Source of the DNA: Molossus alvarezi
Lineage: Eukaryota > Chordata > Mammalia > Chiroptera > Molossidae
DNA length: 64,000 nucleotides
Reading direction: 5' to 3'
Assembly (NCBI GenBank): GCA_037176705.1
Contig: CM073908.1
Coordinates: forward strand, 128,825,430-128,889,429
Position numbers and translations under genes: made by a program. Positions 12,991 to 23,242 of the stretch are shown here, piece after piece (position 1 is the first letter of the stretch; each line of letters opens with the position of its first letter). Below the pieces are notes generated by a model that saw nothing but the letters and a program-made list of their open reading frames with translations, was not told where the DNA came from and made no database searches.

Positions 12991-13874
12991 GCCAGTAAGT
13001 AAGGAAGTCTGTGAGCTCTATGACAGGAACCAGAGTCTCGCTTGCAAATCTTTCGTATACATGTAGCCTTTCAGATCTTCTTGGTCCCCAAGTAAAATTT
13101 CCAGATCCGGGATGCAGCCATAAGAAAGAATCCTATGTATATTTCACAAGTATCCCGCAATAACAGATCCGACGGGGTTTTCCTTGTACAGTACTGCTAT
13201 GTGAATGCACACAACCCCTGCTGTTTGGGAAGGTGTCTCCTGGGTCCTAGCTCTCTTCAGCAGCCCCCAAAAATGATTTTTTAAAAAGAGTGTGTGTGGT
13301 GGGGGGGAGAGCAGCTTTGCGTTTGCCTTGAATGATGCTAATCCTGAGCAAAAACGACAAGCAAACCACGAATGCCACAAGATCTTGATAAATAGCCACA
13401 ATCCACTCAGAATATCCCAGGGAAGAAGGAGAGAAAACAAGAAAGAGAAACTGCAATGCATAAATGATTCCAGTGTTTCTACAAGATCGGTTCATTTGAT
13501 TGAATGCATTCTCTGGTTTGCTGCAAGTCATAAAGAGGATAGTGTTACTGCCACCCAATGGATATTTTAGTACTAGCCAATCCACAGAATGCCATCGCTT
13601 TTCGAGTTTTAGTTTTCACAAGATTGAAGAGGAAGGAGGGTAGCCTGGGAATCTTTGGAAAAGGACCCTGAGAGGGCTCGAATGATGAGACTCTGTCCTT
13701 TCTGGCAAAGGTGCACCGGCAAATGTGACGCTCCCAGTCTTGTGTTAGCCACCTTAAAATTAGGGTTCCATTTGTCTAGGAAGCAGAAAGGTACAGAGAG
13801 CGATGCCTAAAATGACACACTCATAATAACCTCCTTTTCATCTCTCTTTAGAGCAGATTTGTTACTGCATTCGA

Positions 13875-13879
<5 letters not shown>

Positions 13880-13945
<66 letters not shown>

Positions 13946-13974
13946 CACTCACACTCTCACACACTCTCTCTCAC
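13880..13974. repeat. (TC)n(AC)n compound microsatellite
   Basis: About 15 tc units are followed directly by ac units and then mixed ac/tc text. It abuts no SINE, so it is an independent microsatellite. Confidence 0.97.
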
Positions 13975-14021
13975 GGATTCTCAATTTCACTTTCAGCCGA
14001 AATTCAAAAGGGAGCTCAGTA

Positions 14022-14042
14022 GGGGACGGGGAGGGAGGGGGG
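14022..14042 (+). other. G-quadruplex-forming motif
   Basis: Four guanine runs of 4, 4, 3 and 6 separated by loops of 2, 1 and 1 bases ('ggggacggggagggaggg' and following). It lies about 50 bp from the compound microsatellite. Confidence 0.75.
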
Positions 14043-14444
14043 CTGCTCTAAACCTCAGGTGGCAAGGTGATAATTGTTTCTAAGGGGCCGTTTTGAAAAG
14101 TGCTTTCATCTGTATTAGTATGTAAAACTGTGAGTCCCTCAGGTAGTAACCCCTCAACACCCCCACTCTTTCAGTTTGGGGAGGAGCAGAATCTTCCCTA
14201 GGAGAGTGGAGTTCAGGGGAAGGGTGCCAGTGAAGTCTCTGGGGGTGGGGGGTGCAGAGAGGAGAAGATTGAAGAGGATCCTCCTCCCATTCACTGTGTC
14301 CTAGAGTTCACTGCAGGATTCTGAAATGGAGTCCTGATAGGGAACAGAGGCACAAAGTAAGTACTTGTCAAATACATGAGGGTATTTGCTCAGTTTAAGA
14401 TCCTTGCCCTTTATACTACCTGGGGACACTATAATACTACAAGT
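14043..14444. other. Repeat-poor DNA, moderately GC-rich
   Basis: No repeat recognised. A second G-rich stretch occurs at about 14239-14253. Confidence 0.4.
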
Positions 14445-14447
14445 GAT

Positions 14448-14598
14448 TCTGTACTTCTCAAACTTGAACGTATGCATCATCACCTGGGTGTCTTGTTAAA
14501 ATGCAGATTCTGACTCATTAAGTCTGGAGTGAGGCCCACAATTCTGCATATATAATAAGCTGGTCCATGGACCACACTTGTGGTAGCAGGACTCTAGG
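14448..14598 (+). mobile_element. MER5A-like hAT MITE
   Basis: 'cttctcaaacttgaacgtat' then 'atcacctgggtgtcttgtta' and 'ctggtccatggaccacactt' follow the order of the MER5A consensus. It is an ancient non-autonomous hAT-Charlie element, heavily diverged. Confidence 0.75.
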
Positions 14599-15010
14599 GA
14601 AGTGTCAATATTTACATTGCCACCACTGTGTTAGGTTCTGACAGCAGAGTGGGCTTGACAGTTAAAGGACAGAGAAACACTTTCCAATCACCACCCCTCC
14701 GTCTTTTCACTTTTCAACCTTTCCCATACACCACTTATAACCCCAATTCTAGAAAACCTTAACCCACTACAGCGTCTACACTTTTCTAATGTAAGGTTTA
14801 ACTGGATAAACCAAAAATAGAACAGTAAATAGGTAAAGCAGTGATGGCCCTAGAGAACTAGATCTTCATTTCATTTAGGGAGTAAAACACAATTGGAGAT
14901 AAAAGAAACACTTGTAAATATTTGGTAAAATTCGAGCTAAACTAATGCAAGCTTAACTTGGGGCACTGGGTGGAATTGAATGGGGGCTGGAAGACTGAAA
15001 GGGAGGTCAA
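14599..15010. other. Unique DNA, nothing recognised
   Basis: AT-rich, no element seen. Confidence 0.4.
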
Positions 15011-15262
15011 CCTGGATTTTTTTAAGGCTTTTTTTTTCTTTATTAATTTTAGAGAAAGAAGAAGGAAGAGGGAGAGAGAGATAGAAGTATCTATTGGCCA
15101 CCTCCTACAGGCCCCATACTGGGAATTGGGCCCATAACCTGGGCATTGGGCCCATAACCTGGGCATGTACCCTGACTGAGTATTGAACTGGCGACCTCTT
15201 GGTGCATGAGTGGATGCTCAACCACTGAGCCACTCTGGCTGGGCTCAGCCTGCATTTTTAAG
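15011..15262 (-). repeat. VES-type SINE, type A, with internal duplication
   Basis: Minus-strand copy ending in 'gagccactctggctgggctc'. The segment 'attgggcccataacctgggc' occurs twice in direct tandem at about 15125-15164. The flanks 'cctggatttttttaag' (15011-15026) and 'cctgcatttttaag' (15249-15262) are an imperfect TSD. Confidence 0.92.
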
Positions 15263-15614
15263 GAAGTAGCTGGAGATATGTACTGAAATTTCCAATCCAA
15301 GCTAAGGAAAGAGCTGGTTAAAGTGTGTAGCAAGTCTTACATCATTTCTCCCTGTAGGGAACTCACCCAGATTAATCTCCTATGTAACATCAGTTCTCTT
15401 CTCCCTGCTCCATCCTCACATTCTCTAATACAGAGCAAATTTAGAACCAGAGGTCAAGGGGAAATATATTCTCTTCTCATGGCAGGTGATCCACCTTTCA
15501 ATACCTATCACAGTTCCTTAGCTGACCCATTTAAGAACTAGACCTCAAATGGACTGGGAGGGGGTACAATTAACAAACTTAATTACTTCAAGCAAAGTTT
15601 AGAAGTACAAGTCT
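15263..15614. other. Unique DNA, nothing recognised
   Basis: No repeat or domain seen. Confidence 0.4.
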
Positions 15615-15775
15615 TGGATTGTAGGCTCAAATCCTAGATTTACCTTTAACTTCTACTCCTAAGTAGCTATAATTGCCCGAGGGAATCACTTTAATTTCTC
15701 TTCGTCTCAGTTTCCTTGTCTGTAGAACGACAGGTTGAAATGAACCGGTTGCCAAGGTCCACTCCAACTTCATAT
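15615..15775 (+). repeat. MIR-family SINE remnant
   Basis: 'ggctcaaatcctagatttac' followed by 'cgtctcagtttccttgtctg' and 'ggttgccaaggtccactcca' resembles a MIR/MIR3 copy on the plus strand. Confidence 0.6.
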
Positions 15776-16189
15776 GATACAAAAATCAGGTCTTCTAATT
15801 GCAAAGCTTCTGCCAGTCAGTTTGTTACTCTACTCAGAGCATGAGTTCTACTGATTACCTTGACATGGGCTGCATGCAGAAGACTACCCAGAAGCTTTGA
15901 AAAGTGTGTTAAAGACACAGGTGAACATTTGACCATTTCAATTTTATTGCAAAGATGATTTAAACCACTTTCTCTTTGGATCAGGAAAGAAAGTGGTTTG
16001 TTTGAAATAGAGGTGAAACATTGTCTATTCCTGGATCTTACAGAGCCAACTGTGGGCCTCGCTGTTTGTTGCCATGGGATCCTCTTTGTGCGAACTGTCT
16101 TGAACTGTGTGGGAACATTTTCCTCTTGCCTCCCTTCAGTTCTCTCTCTAACTCCTCTGAAGATATGTGTCAGAACAAAATGTTGCTGC

Positions 16190-16280
16190 ATTATTGCCAA
16201 TTAAGACTAACAGCAGCTGCAAGGTGCATCTAATTAAGAATTTTAATTACTTCACCAAATTCTCATTTGCAGATGTTTAG
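16190..16280. promoter_or_regulatory. Candidate homeodomain/E-box enhancer cluster
   Basis: 'tgccaattaagactaacagc', the E-box 'cagctg' at about 16213, 'ctaattaagaattttaatta' and 'tttgcagatg' lie within 100 bp of repeat-free DNA. That density of TAAT cores next to E-boxes is typical of developmental enhancers, but the region is AT-rich and chance is possible. Confidence 0.3.
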
Positions 16281-16670
16281 AGCATTAAACAATGTATTGT
16301 GATTTTATTTTAAAATCTGAATAAAACTGACCTCCCTCCAAAGGGGAATAAAAAATGACACAACTCTTTTTTTGTAAAAAAGGCTTTGACCTAGGAAGTA
16401 TATAGATACCTTGGCACAGTGTTTGAGAATAAGTGATACTACAATCAAGATTTTAAAATAGTGAGCATATCCATAAATATTCCTCTTTTTTTAATAAAGA
16501 CAGGAGCAAATAAATCTCAAAATACTTCAAAAATTAATAATTTACTATTTAATCAGAATCCTTGCATGTAACATAGTTCTCAAATGTTCTATTCTTTTTC
16601 TTTACCAGTAATGGGATGGTTAACAGAAAGTTTGGTGCAGCAGTATGGGGATTGTAGGCTATAATCCAAA

Positions 16671-16689
16671 GCATTGTGGGGTTTGTAGT
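16671..16689 (-). promoter_or_regulatory. Possible ZNF143/STAF-type site
   Basis: Read on the minus strand the site is 'actacaaaccccacaatgc', close to the ZNF143 SBS core as I remember it. No transcription start or CpG-rich DNA surrounds it. Confidence 0.3.
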
Positions 16690-17004
16690 AAAAACTGGCT
16701 GCAGATCAATTCCATGCTTCTAGCTTTTCTCAATTGAAGGAACTACTATTCTATTTCCTAATACTAAAAAAGAAGAATGTCAAGATACTTTAAATAAGAC
16801 ATTCATTTTAATGAAACAAAGTTGGTATTGTTGGGACTATAAAATTAGAGTTTAACTACAGTAACATTCTGACTGAGGAGTTGGAAAATACAACAATCAC
16901 TTTATAAGGCATAAATAACCTGAGTGAGCTATTTCTTAACATTACTATCCTATAGCTAAGGTTTCAAAATCACTTTCATTGTTTTAGTAGGTGAAAAGTA
17001 GGAA

Positions 17005-17206
17005 ATACAAGGTTTTTAAAACTTTTACTTCTTTGTTGATTTTAAGAGAAAGAGGGAGGGAAGGGAGAGATAGAAACATTGATGAGAGAACATTGATTGG
17101 CCACCTCTCACATGCCCCCCACTGGGGATTGGGCCCACAACCTGGGTATGTGCCCTGACAGGGAATTGAACTTGTGACCTATTGGTGCATGGGTATACAA
17201 GGTTTT
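17005..17206 (-). repeat. VES-type SINE, type A, 5'-truncated, with TSD
   Basis: The body stops at 'attggtgcatgggt' and lacks the tRNA head that other copies have beyond this point. Even so the 12-bp TSD 'atacaaggtttt' is perfect at 17005-17016 and 17195-17206, so the truncation happened during insertion. Confidence 0.93.
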
Positions 17207-18189
17207 GTATTTGTGAACACAGGAAATGAACTCAAATTCTTATGAGTCCACCTTTAACTATCGGTAGCATACATTTAATTTTCCACATTTCACATCATTT
17301 CTCAGTGAAGTGAGGAAGGGTTGTATTTAATCTACCTCTTCAGATGTTTTGTTATACAAAAGTACTCTGAATATACAGAGCAGCTCCTCTTTTTAATGAA
17401 ATCCTTAAGGCTAGCATATCTGGAAAATGTCTAGCATGGTATATTTCATTCTGTTTAAATTTAATTAATTATGAAAATATATAAATTAAGTAGTTACAAT
17501 TCAGTTCATCTTTTGTATGCAGATGCTTCTGTGTAAGTAAATACATAATTTAACTCTGTTGGCAATTTATTTCAAAGTTTATTAAACATTTTCTGTATGA
17601 TAAATTCAAACTCTAGCTCCCCAATATGTTCTATGAAATCAGTCCCCCTTTGTTATAAAAGCTAAAATATAACTCTTCAAAGTCTCTTCCATCTGTGAAA
17701 GTCCCCATTATCATGCTAAGTTACTTAGAAAGTATTTTATACCTAACTTTGCTTACTTTTCTCTTTCTCTCCTTAAAGAGGAGTCCATCCACAAAAACGC
17801 AGCACTAAAGCAAAACTAATATTACAGACATGAATAAATGCAAAATCAGGCACTCTTCATTTTCAGGCCTTTGGCCAGCAACATTCATTTGAGCACACTA
17901 CCACATTCTCAAATGATGTACAGACAAATATGAGCATTTTAGCAAAATTCCACCATAAAGTTCAGAAATAATAGAGTGCTATGAGAAAGCAAACAGTAAC
18001 AGGAAAGAAAAATGCCATGCCTGATTTTCTTTCAGATTTCTATGTTTTGAATCATAAATATATACAAATATATATCTTCTTGAATGCAGTTTACATTATT
18101 GTTCGTACTGTGAATATTTCTTTTATGGTCATAAAAATAAAAGCAATGCCCCAAATGAAACAGTGTGTACATAAGCGATGCAAATGCAT

Positions 18190-18320
18190 CCCCAGTGGAA
18201 AGCTGGCTGGCTGCTGGTGGGAGGGTATATTTATACAGTGCCTTTCATTTGGAAGGTTCCCAAAATGATTTGCAAACTGTATATAGAGGAATTGCTCACC
18301 ATGGAAATTCACCCACTTCC
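18190..18320. other. Possible ancient conserved repeat
   Basis: 'tatttatacagtgcctttca' with 'ccaaaatgatttgcaaactg' recalls the 'tatagcgcctttca...aagtgctttacaaac' signature of very old exapted vertebrate SINE/LINE tails. The assignment is from memory and is weak. An octamer 'atgcaaat' is at about 18179-18186. Confidence 0.3.
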
Positions 18321-18424
18321 AGGAGAGAATGCAGAAGTCATTCCATGCTGACAACTAGTTTAAATAAAACCACAAAACAACATTAAAAGTGGCTAAAATT
18401 GGAATTGATTCAGGAAATGTGCAT

Positions 18425-18545
18425 TGAAAACCCACTATGTGCCAGGCATGGTTCATGGTTCGAGGTACTGATGATATCTTTGTGGATATATCTAGTCATG
18501 TTTCTTGCTCTCCTAAAGCTCATGTTTTATTGAAATCTGACCAGA
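18425..18545 (-). repeat. L2 LINE 3' end remnant
   Basis: 'cccactatgtgccaggcatg' then 'ctcctaaagctcatgtttta' reads as the reverse L2 terminus. Confidence 0.6.
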
Positions 18546-19387
18546 ACTCAGAAATTAAAAGCCCTATTTCTTGGTGAATTTCTGACCTCTGCATATGATT
18601 CTACTGAAAGAGATCACTTGCTACTTTTATATATATTTATACCAGGCTTCGTGATATCCAGGATGCATGACCTTCGCAATGCATTCCACTCCAAATTGAT
18701 CACAGACGCAGAAAAATAGCTTCAGCTATTATGGTTGAAGCAGGTAAAATGACAATAACACTTCCTGCATTGAATGATTTGGAACAGGAAGGGCAGAATT
18801 AGAAGTCTTCCGGGTTTGGGAAATGAAATGAAATGGCATTGCTGTATATACATGGAAGACCACTTCCACTGAAATGATTCAGGGCACTTCATGGTAACTA
18901 AGGTATATAAAATAGTTTAGTGAAGAAAGAGAGCAGCGTGAGCAGAATCAAATACCAGTGTCTCTTAAATTTACTGGATTTATAATATTTTTCAAGTGGA
19001 AGTAGAACAGGGAAAAAGGATAAAGCAGTCATTGTCAAAGTTCAGCCCAGATCCCCTGAGATTCTCGCTTTGTGTGCTCAAAGCCATCATTCCCTTCTTT
19101 GTGCTTGGCATCTAAAGGCCAGCACCTGGACCCTCTGTAACTACCATTTTTGGGATACTGTTGCTGCTTGACTTGCATGTGATGAGAGCTGGAAGTGCCT
19201 GGAGTTGACAACCCTCTGTCACATTAGCCAATGACTGATATAGGACTATGAAATCCTAGCTCTTTGACTACAGTTTGCAAAAAAATTCTGAAACATAGCT
19301 TACACACCTATGAAATCAGGCTGAAGCTGGGACTTTGCCTGTAATCACACTCTTGCTTGCTATCTGGGAACCTAACAGAGTGACAAG

Positions 19388-19619
19388 AAATAATCATAGA
19401 ATTACCCTGCCGGTGTGGCTCAAAGATTGAGCGTCGACCCATGCACCAAGAGGTCACCTGTTGGATTGCAGATCAGGGCACATGCACAGGTTGTGGGCCT
19501 GATCCCCAGTAGGGGGAAGTGCAGGAAGTGGTCCATCGATATTCTCTCTCACTGATGTTTCTATCTCTCTCCATCTCCCTTCCTTTCTCTCTAAAATCAA
19601 TAAAAGAAAAATATTAAAA

Positions 19620-19655
<36 letters not shown>

Positions 19656-19661
19656 CATAGA
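19388..19661 (+). repeat. VES-type SINE, type A, with TSD
   Basis: Complete copy with 'cggtgtggctcaaagattga', 'gatccccagtagggggaagt' and an (AAAT)n tail at about 19615-19650. TSD 'aaataatcataga' is perfect at 19388-19400 and 19649-19661. Confidence 0.95.
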
Positions 19662-19734
19662 GGTCCCATCTCTACCTTTTAAATAGTCAACCTGTATAAC
19701 TGGAAACAGATAACTTGTTCATTTATCCATTTTT

Positions 19735-19870
19735 CTATGATTTATTCATTACATACTGTGTACCAGACAATTCTGGGTGTTGGGGCTCAAGTCTAGCAGC
19801 AGAGAGAGAGACGACACATAAACAATGTGTATTATATACAATGTGATGAGTTCTCTAAGACAGATATGAA
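19735..19870 (-). repeat. L2 LINE 3' end remnant
   Basis: 'tactgtgtaccagacaattc' followed by 'tgggtgttggggctcaagtc' and 'cataaacaatgtg' matches the order of the reversed L2 terminus. Confidence 0.5.
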
Positions 19871-20289
19871 TTCAGCCTAGAAGAATCAGAGAAGACTAAA
19901 CCTGAGGCGTTATTTCAGTGACCTTGAGGAATAAGTAAAATCAAAATCGCACAATGAGTGAAGACTAGAAGTGAAGAATAACATCCAAGGAACAAACTTT
20001 CTTCTACCTAGAAGGAAATAATATTGGTCCTGTTAGTAGAAAGCAAAGTGTTTAAATTCATAGAATCAGTTTTTGAAGGGGGCTTTAGGCTTTAGAGATA
20101 ACCTTGAATACCTCTTTATTTTAGTCAGATGGAATTGAGCCTCACTCAGCCGAATGACATAGTTATTTAAGCTCACAAAGCTTGGAAGTGGTGGGAGTTC
20201 TCTTTTGGCATGACTCAGCCATATTGCCTGTCAGCCTTTTCTTTAAAAAGATAAATTGAGGACATAATAGAAATATATGATATAACAAG

Positions 20290-20470
20290 ATCTGGTTTGA
20301 ATCCTGGACATCACTATATGGCCTTGAGAAAATATCTTGCTTTCTCTGAGCCTCAGGGTCCTCCTATAAAAAATGAACTTAATAGAACAACATTTTCCTG
20401 GGGATCTTGTAGCATGTGCACCTAGCAGAGTGCCTAGGACATAGTATATGTTTGAAAGAAGTACGTTTTG
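20290..20470 (+). repeat. MIR SINE remnant
   Basis: 'atggccttgagaaaatatct' then 'ctctgagcctcagggtcctc' and 'agagtgcctaggacatagta' are MIR landmarks in order. Confidence 0.75.
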
Positions 20471-21257
20471 TTTCAATTTAGCTTTTTATTTTTTTTTAAT
20501 TTTTTATTTATTAATTTGTTTTTGTTACAGATGTTTCTCATTTTCCCCCATTGACACCCTCCTCCCCTTCCCCCTGTCCCATCCCCAGCTTTGTTGTTCA
20601 TGCTCATTAGTCATGCATACATACATGTAAGTTCTGTGGTTTATCTCTTCCCTCACAAACCCCCCTCCTCTGAGCCTTGTCAGTCTGTACCCCACCTCCA
20701 TATCTCTGGGTTAATTTTGTTCAGCAGTTTGTTTAGTTCATTATATTCCACAAATAAGTGAGATCATGTGATATTTGTCTTTCTCTGCTTGGCTTGTTTC
20801 TCTTAGCATAATACTCTCCATGTCCTTGCCATCTCAAAGGATAAGAGATCTTTCTTTCTTACAGCTGCATAGTATTCCATTGTGTACATGTACCACAGCT
20901 TTTTTATCCACTCATCTACTGATGGACACTTGGGCTATTTCCAGATCTTAGCTATTGCAAATAGTGCTGTTATGAACATAGGGGTACATATATTCTTTCT
21001 GATTGGTGTTTCAGGTTTCTTAGGATATATTCCTAGGAGTGAGATCACTGGGTCAAATGGCAGTTCAATTTTTAATTTTTGAGGTAACACCATAGTGTTT
21101 TCCACAGTGGCTGCACCAGTCTGCATTCCCACCAGCAGTGTACTAGAGTCCCCTTTTCTCCACACCCTTGCCAGTACTTGTTTAATGATTTGTTGATGGT
21201 GGCCATTCTGACAGGTGTGAGGTGATACCTCATAGTTGTTTTCAATTTAGCTTTTTA
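20471..21257 (-). mobile_element. 5'-truncated L1 (bat L1 3' end), with TSD
   Basis: Minus-strand L1: A/T-rich 3' end at 20489, 3'UTR to about 20800, then the ORF2 C-terminal region. A 76-residue remnant at 20935-21165 keeps 'PLLGIYPKK'-like text (here ISLLGIYPKKPETP). TSD 'tttcaatttagcttttta' is perfect at 20471-20488 and 21240-21257. Because the frame is truncated and lacks the endonuclease and RT, it cannot move by itself. Confidence 0.95.
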
Positions 21258-21334
21258 AATTTGTTTTATTTTTTACCCCCAATCAGAGAATGTTAAGTGG
21301 TGCAGATGAAGACGAAGATATTTTTATTTTTGTT

Positions 21335-21379
21335 TGTGCTTTGTTTTTTTGGTTGTTGTTGTTGTTTCTTGTTGTTGTG

Positions 21380-21413
<34 letters not shown>

Positions 21414-21600
21414 GGAGAGGAAGAAAGAGGTAGAAACATCAATAAGAAGAAACATCGATTGACCACCATGTCCCCCACTGGGGAATTGGCCCACAACCTG
21501 GGCATGTACCCTGACAGGGAATCCAAGTGGTGGTGACCTCTGGGTGAATAGGTCACTGCTCAACCACTGAACCACACTGGCCAGGCTGTGCTTTGTTTTT
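21335..21600 (-). repeat. VES-type SINE, type A, with long poly-T and TSD
   Basis: Tail of about 30 T (21381-21411), then the purine stretch and 'ccactggggaattggcccac'. TSD 'tgtgctttgttttt' at 21335-21348 and 21587-21600. The long homopolymer tail suggests a recent insertion. Confidence 0.94.
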
Positions 21601-21657
21601 GTTATAGTAGCTATAGAGCTGAAGGGAACCAGACATTCAAGTAAGATAACCCTTCCT

Positions 21658-21713
21658 TCTCTCTCTCTCTCTTTTTTTAAAATAAACTGCTTTTTTTTTT
21701 TTTTTTTTTTTGG
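21658..21713. repeat. (TC)n and poly-T low-complexity DNA
   Basis: A tc run at about 21658-21674 and a run of about 22 T at 21691-21711, separated by 'aaaataaactgc'. Confidence 0.85.
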
Positions 21714-21899
21714 TTAGAACTAACCCTATCTCTGACTAAAACTCATGGGTATTATTGATAGATCATCTTAGGACCAGTCCATCTTTGCTCAGTATAAGCC
21801 AAGTAGGTGAGTCTACTTCTAGAGAGCTAGTTATAATAATCAAGAACACAATATTTAAATGTATATTTACCAATTGAAGAAGTCTGTTTTATACCCATT

Positions 21900-22805
21900 G
21901 CTAAAGAGGGTAAACAAATGGCAAATGAATGTATGAAAAGGTGACTTCATAAGACATAATGGTGATGTAAATTTAAACCACACTGCAATATCATGACATT
22001 CACGAGAATGTTTAAAATGAAATAATGGACAGTAGAAAATGTGGGCAGATTTGGAGCAACTGCAACTCACGTCCACATCTAGTGAAAGTAAAAATTGCTC
22101 TGATAAGCTTGGAAAACTTTTCAGCAGTGCCTGTTAATTCTAAACATGTATAACCATCAATTTTATTCCTAGGTATGTACCCAACAGAAATATATACATA
22201 TTTTCACCAAAAACATGTATTAGAAAGTTCAATAATATTGAATGTCAACTGTAATTATAAAACTAAATTTAAAAAATAAAAATATTTAAAAATAAATAAA
22301 TAAAGTGGTGCAAACCACTTTGAAAAAAAAAAAAAAAAAAGAAAGTTCACAGCAGTTTTATTCAAAAATTCCAAATGGGAAACTATTTGAATGCTCACCA
22401 ACAGTAGAATGGATAAATACATGGTGGTATATTCATCCTGCAGGCTGTCATATAGGAATGAGAACTAACAATCCATGGCTATTCATGCAATATATTTGAA
22501 TCTTGCAAACATAATGTTGAGCAGAAGACAAACACAAAGAGTACACCCTGTGAGATTGCATTTATAAAAAGGACAATATTAACCTACTCTACACTACAAA
22601 ACATCAGCATAGTAGCTACCCCTGGTGAGAGTAGTGACTAGAAGAATACACAAGGGGAACTTTAAGGGTGCTGATAATGTTCTTTTTTTTTTTTTTTCCC
22701 TGATGTTGGTTACTCGAGTATATTTATACTGTGAAAATTGATTGAACTGTATGCATGTAATGTAGGCACTTTCGTATATGTTTCATATTTCAATCGTTTT
22801 TAAAA
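21900..22805 (+). mobile_element. Old L1M-type LINE fragment
   Basis: 'ttattcctaggtatgtaccc', 'agttcacagcagttttattc' and 'agaatggataaatacatggt' follow the order of the ORF2/3' part of ancient L1. The section about 22250-22340 is A-rich and repeats the 'gtggtgcaaaccactttg' step, so the fragment is rearranged. No usable frame remains. Confidence 0.7.
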
Positions 22806-22819
22806 AGAACTTTGTTTTG

Positions 22820-22979
22820 CCCTGGCTGGTTTGGCTCAGCAGTTAGAGCGTCCGTGGAACGAAGGGTTACAGATTCGATTCCTGGTCAAGGACATGTACC
22901 TGGGTTGCAGGTTTGATCTCCGGCCCCAGTAGGGGTTGTGCAGGATGCAACCAATAGATATGTCTCTCTCACATTGATG

Positions 22980-23011
<32 letters not shown>

Positions 23012-23110
23012 TTTCTCCCTTACACTCTATCTAAAAACCAGTGGAAAAAATATCCTTGGGTAAAGATTAAAACAAACAAACAAATAAATGCATGACTAAA
23101 TAAATAAATA
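22820..23110 (+). repeat. VES-type SINE, type B
   Basis: Starts 'ccctggctggtttggctcag', has a (CT)n stretch at about 22979-23006, and a tail 'aatatccttgggtaaagatt' followed by AAAC/AAAT repeats. No clear TSD. Confidence 0.92.
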
Positions 23111-23242
23111 AAACTTCATTTTAAAATCAGAGAAGTCAAACTCCCACATCAATGATACATTACTAAAATTAATTAATACAAATTAGTAAATGATTGGCAG
23201 ATATTTAAAAAAGTCAAATATTTTATTATATTAAAATATTGG

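Larger units (their letters stand above)
8986..13879. other. Repeat-poor block, possible conserved non-coding DNA
   Basis: Almost 5 kb with no young or clear old transposon, while the rest of the window averages roughly one VES SINE per 2 kb. It includes a purine-rich tract (about 12870-12990), an impure CA tract (about 12396-12446), a nine-C run near 11498, and several TAAT-type homeodomain cores. Overlapping minus-strand frames at 13144-13585 (105 and 112 residues) and one at 10827-11075 are not recognisable proteins. Avoidance of insertions would fit a developmental regulatory region or an unseen exon; this is inference. Confidence 0.4.
15776..17004. other. Repeat-poor DNA with enhancer-like motif clusters
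   Basis: No transposon is visible. A perfect 12-bp stem ('aaaccactttct' 15962-15973, 'agaaagtggttt' 15988-15999) sits in the block. Around 16190-16280 several taatta/attaa cores and E-boxes cluster. A 127-residue minus frame at 15817-16200 overlaps plus-strand frames and shows no domain. Confidence 0.4.
17207..19387. other. Repeat-poor DNA
   Basis: Only a minus-strand L2 terminus (about 18425-18545) and a possible ancient exapted repeat (18190-18320) are suggested. Frames at 17981-18386 occur on both strands over the same DNA and are shadows of one another. Confidence 0.45.

Noticed and set aside
15817..16200. 127-residue minus-strand open frame in repeat-free DNA
   Set aside because: No recognisable domain, no splice sites in good positions, and overlapping frames on the other strand. 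Kept only as possible regulatory DNA.
21324..21575. Lysine-rich minus-strand frame
   Set aside because: It is the poly-T tail and body of a SINE read in reverse.
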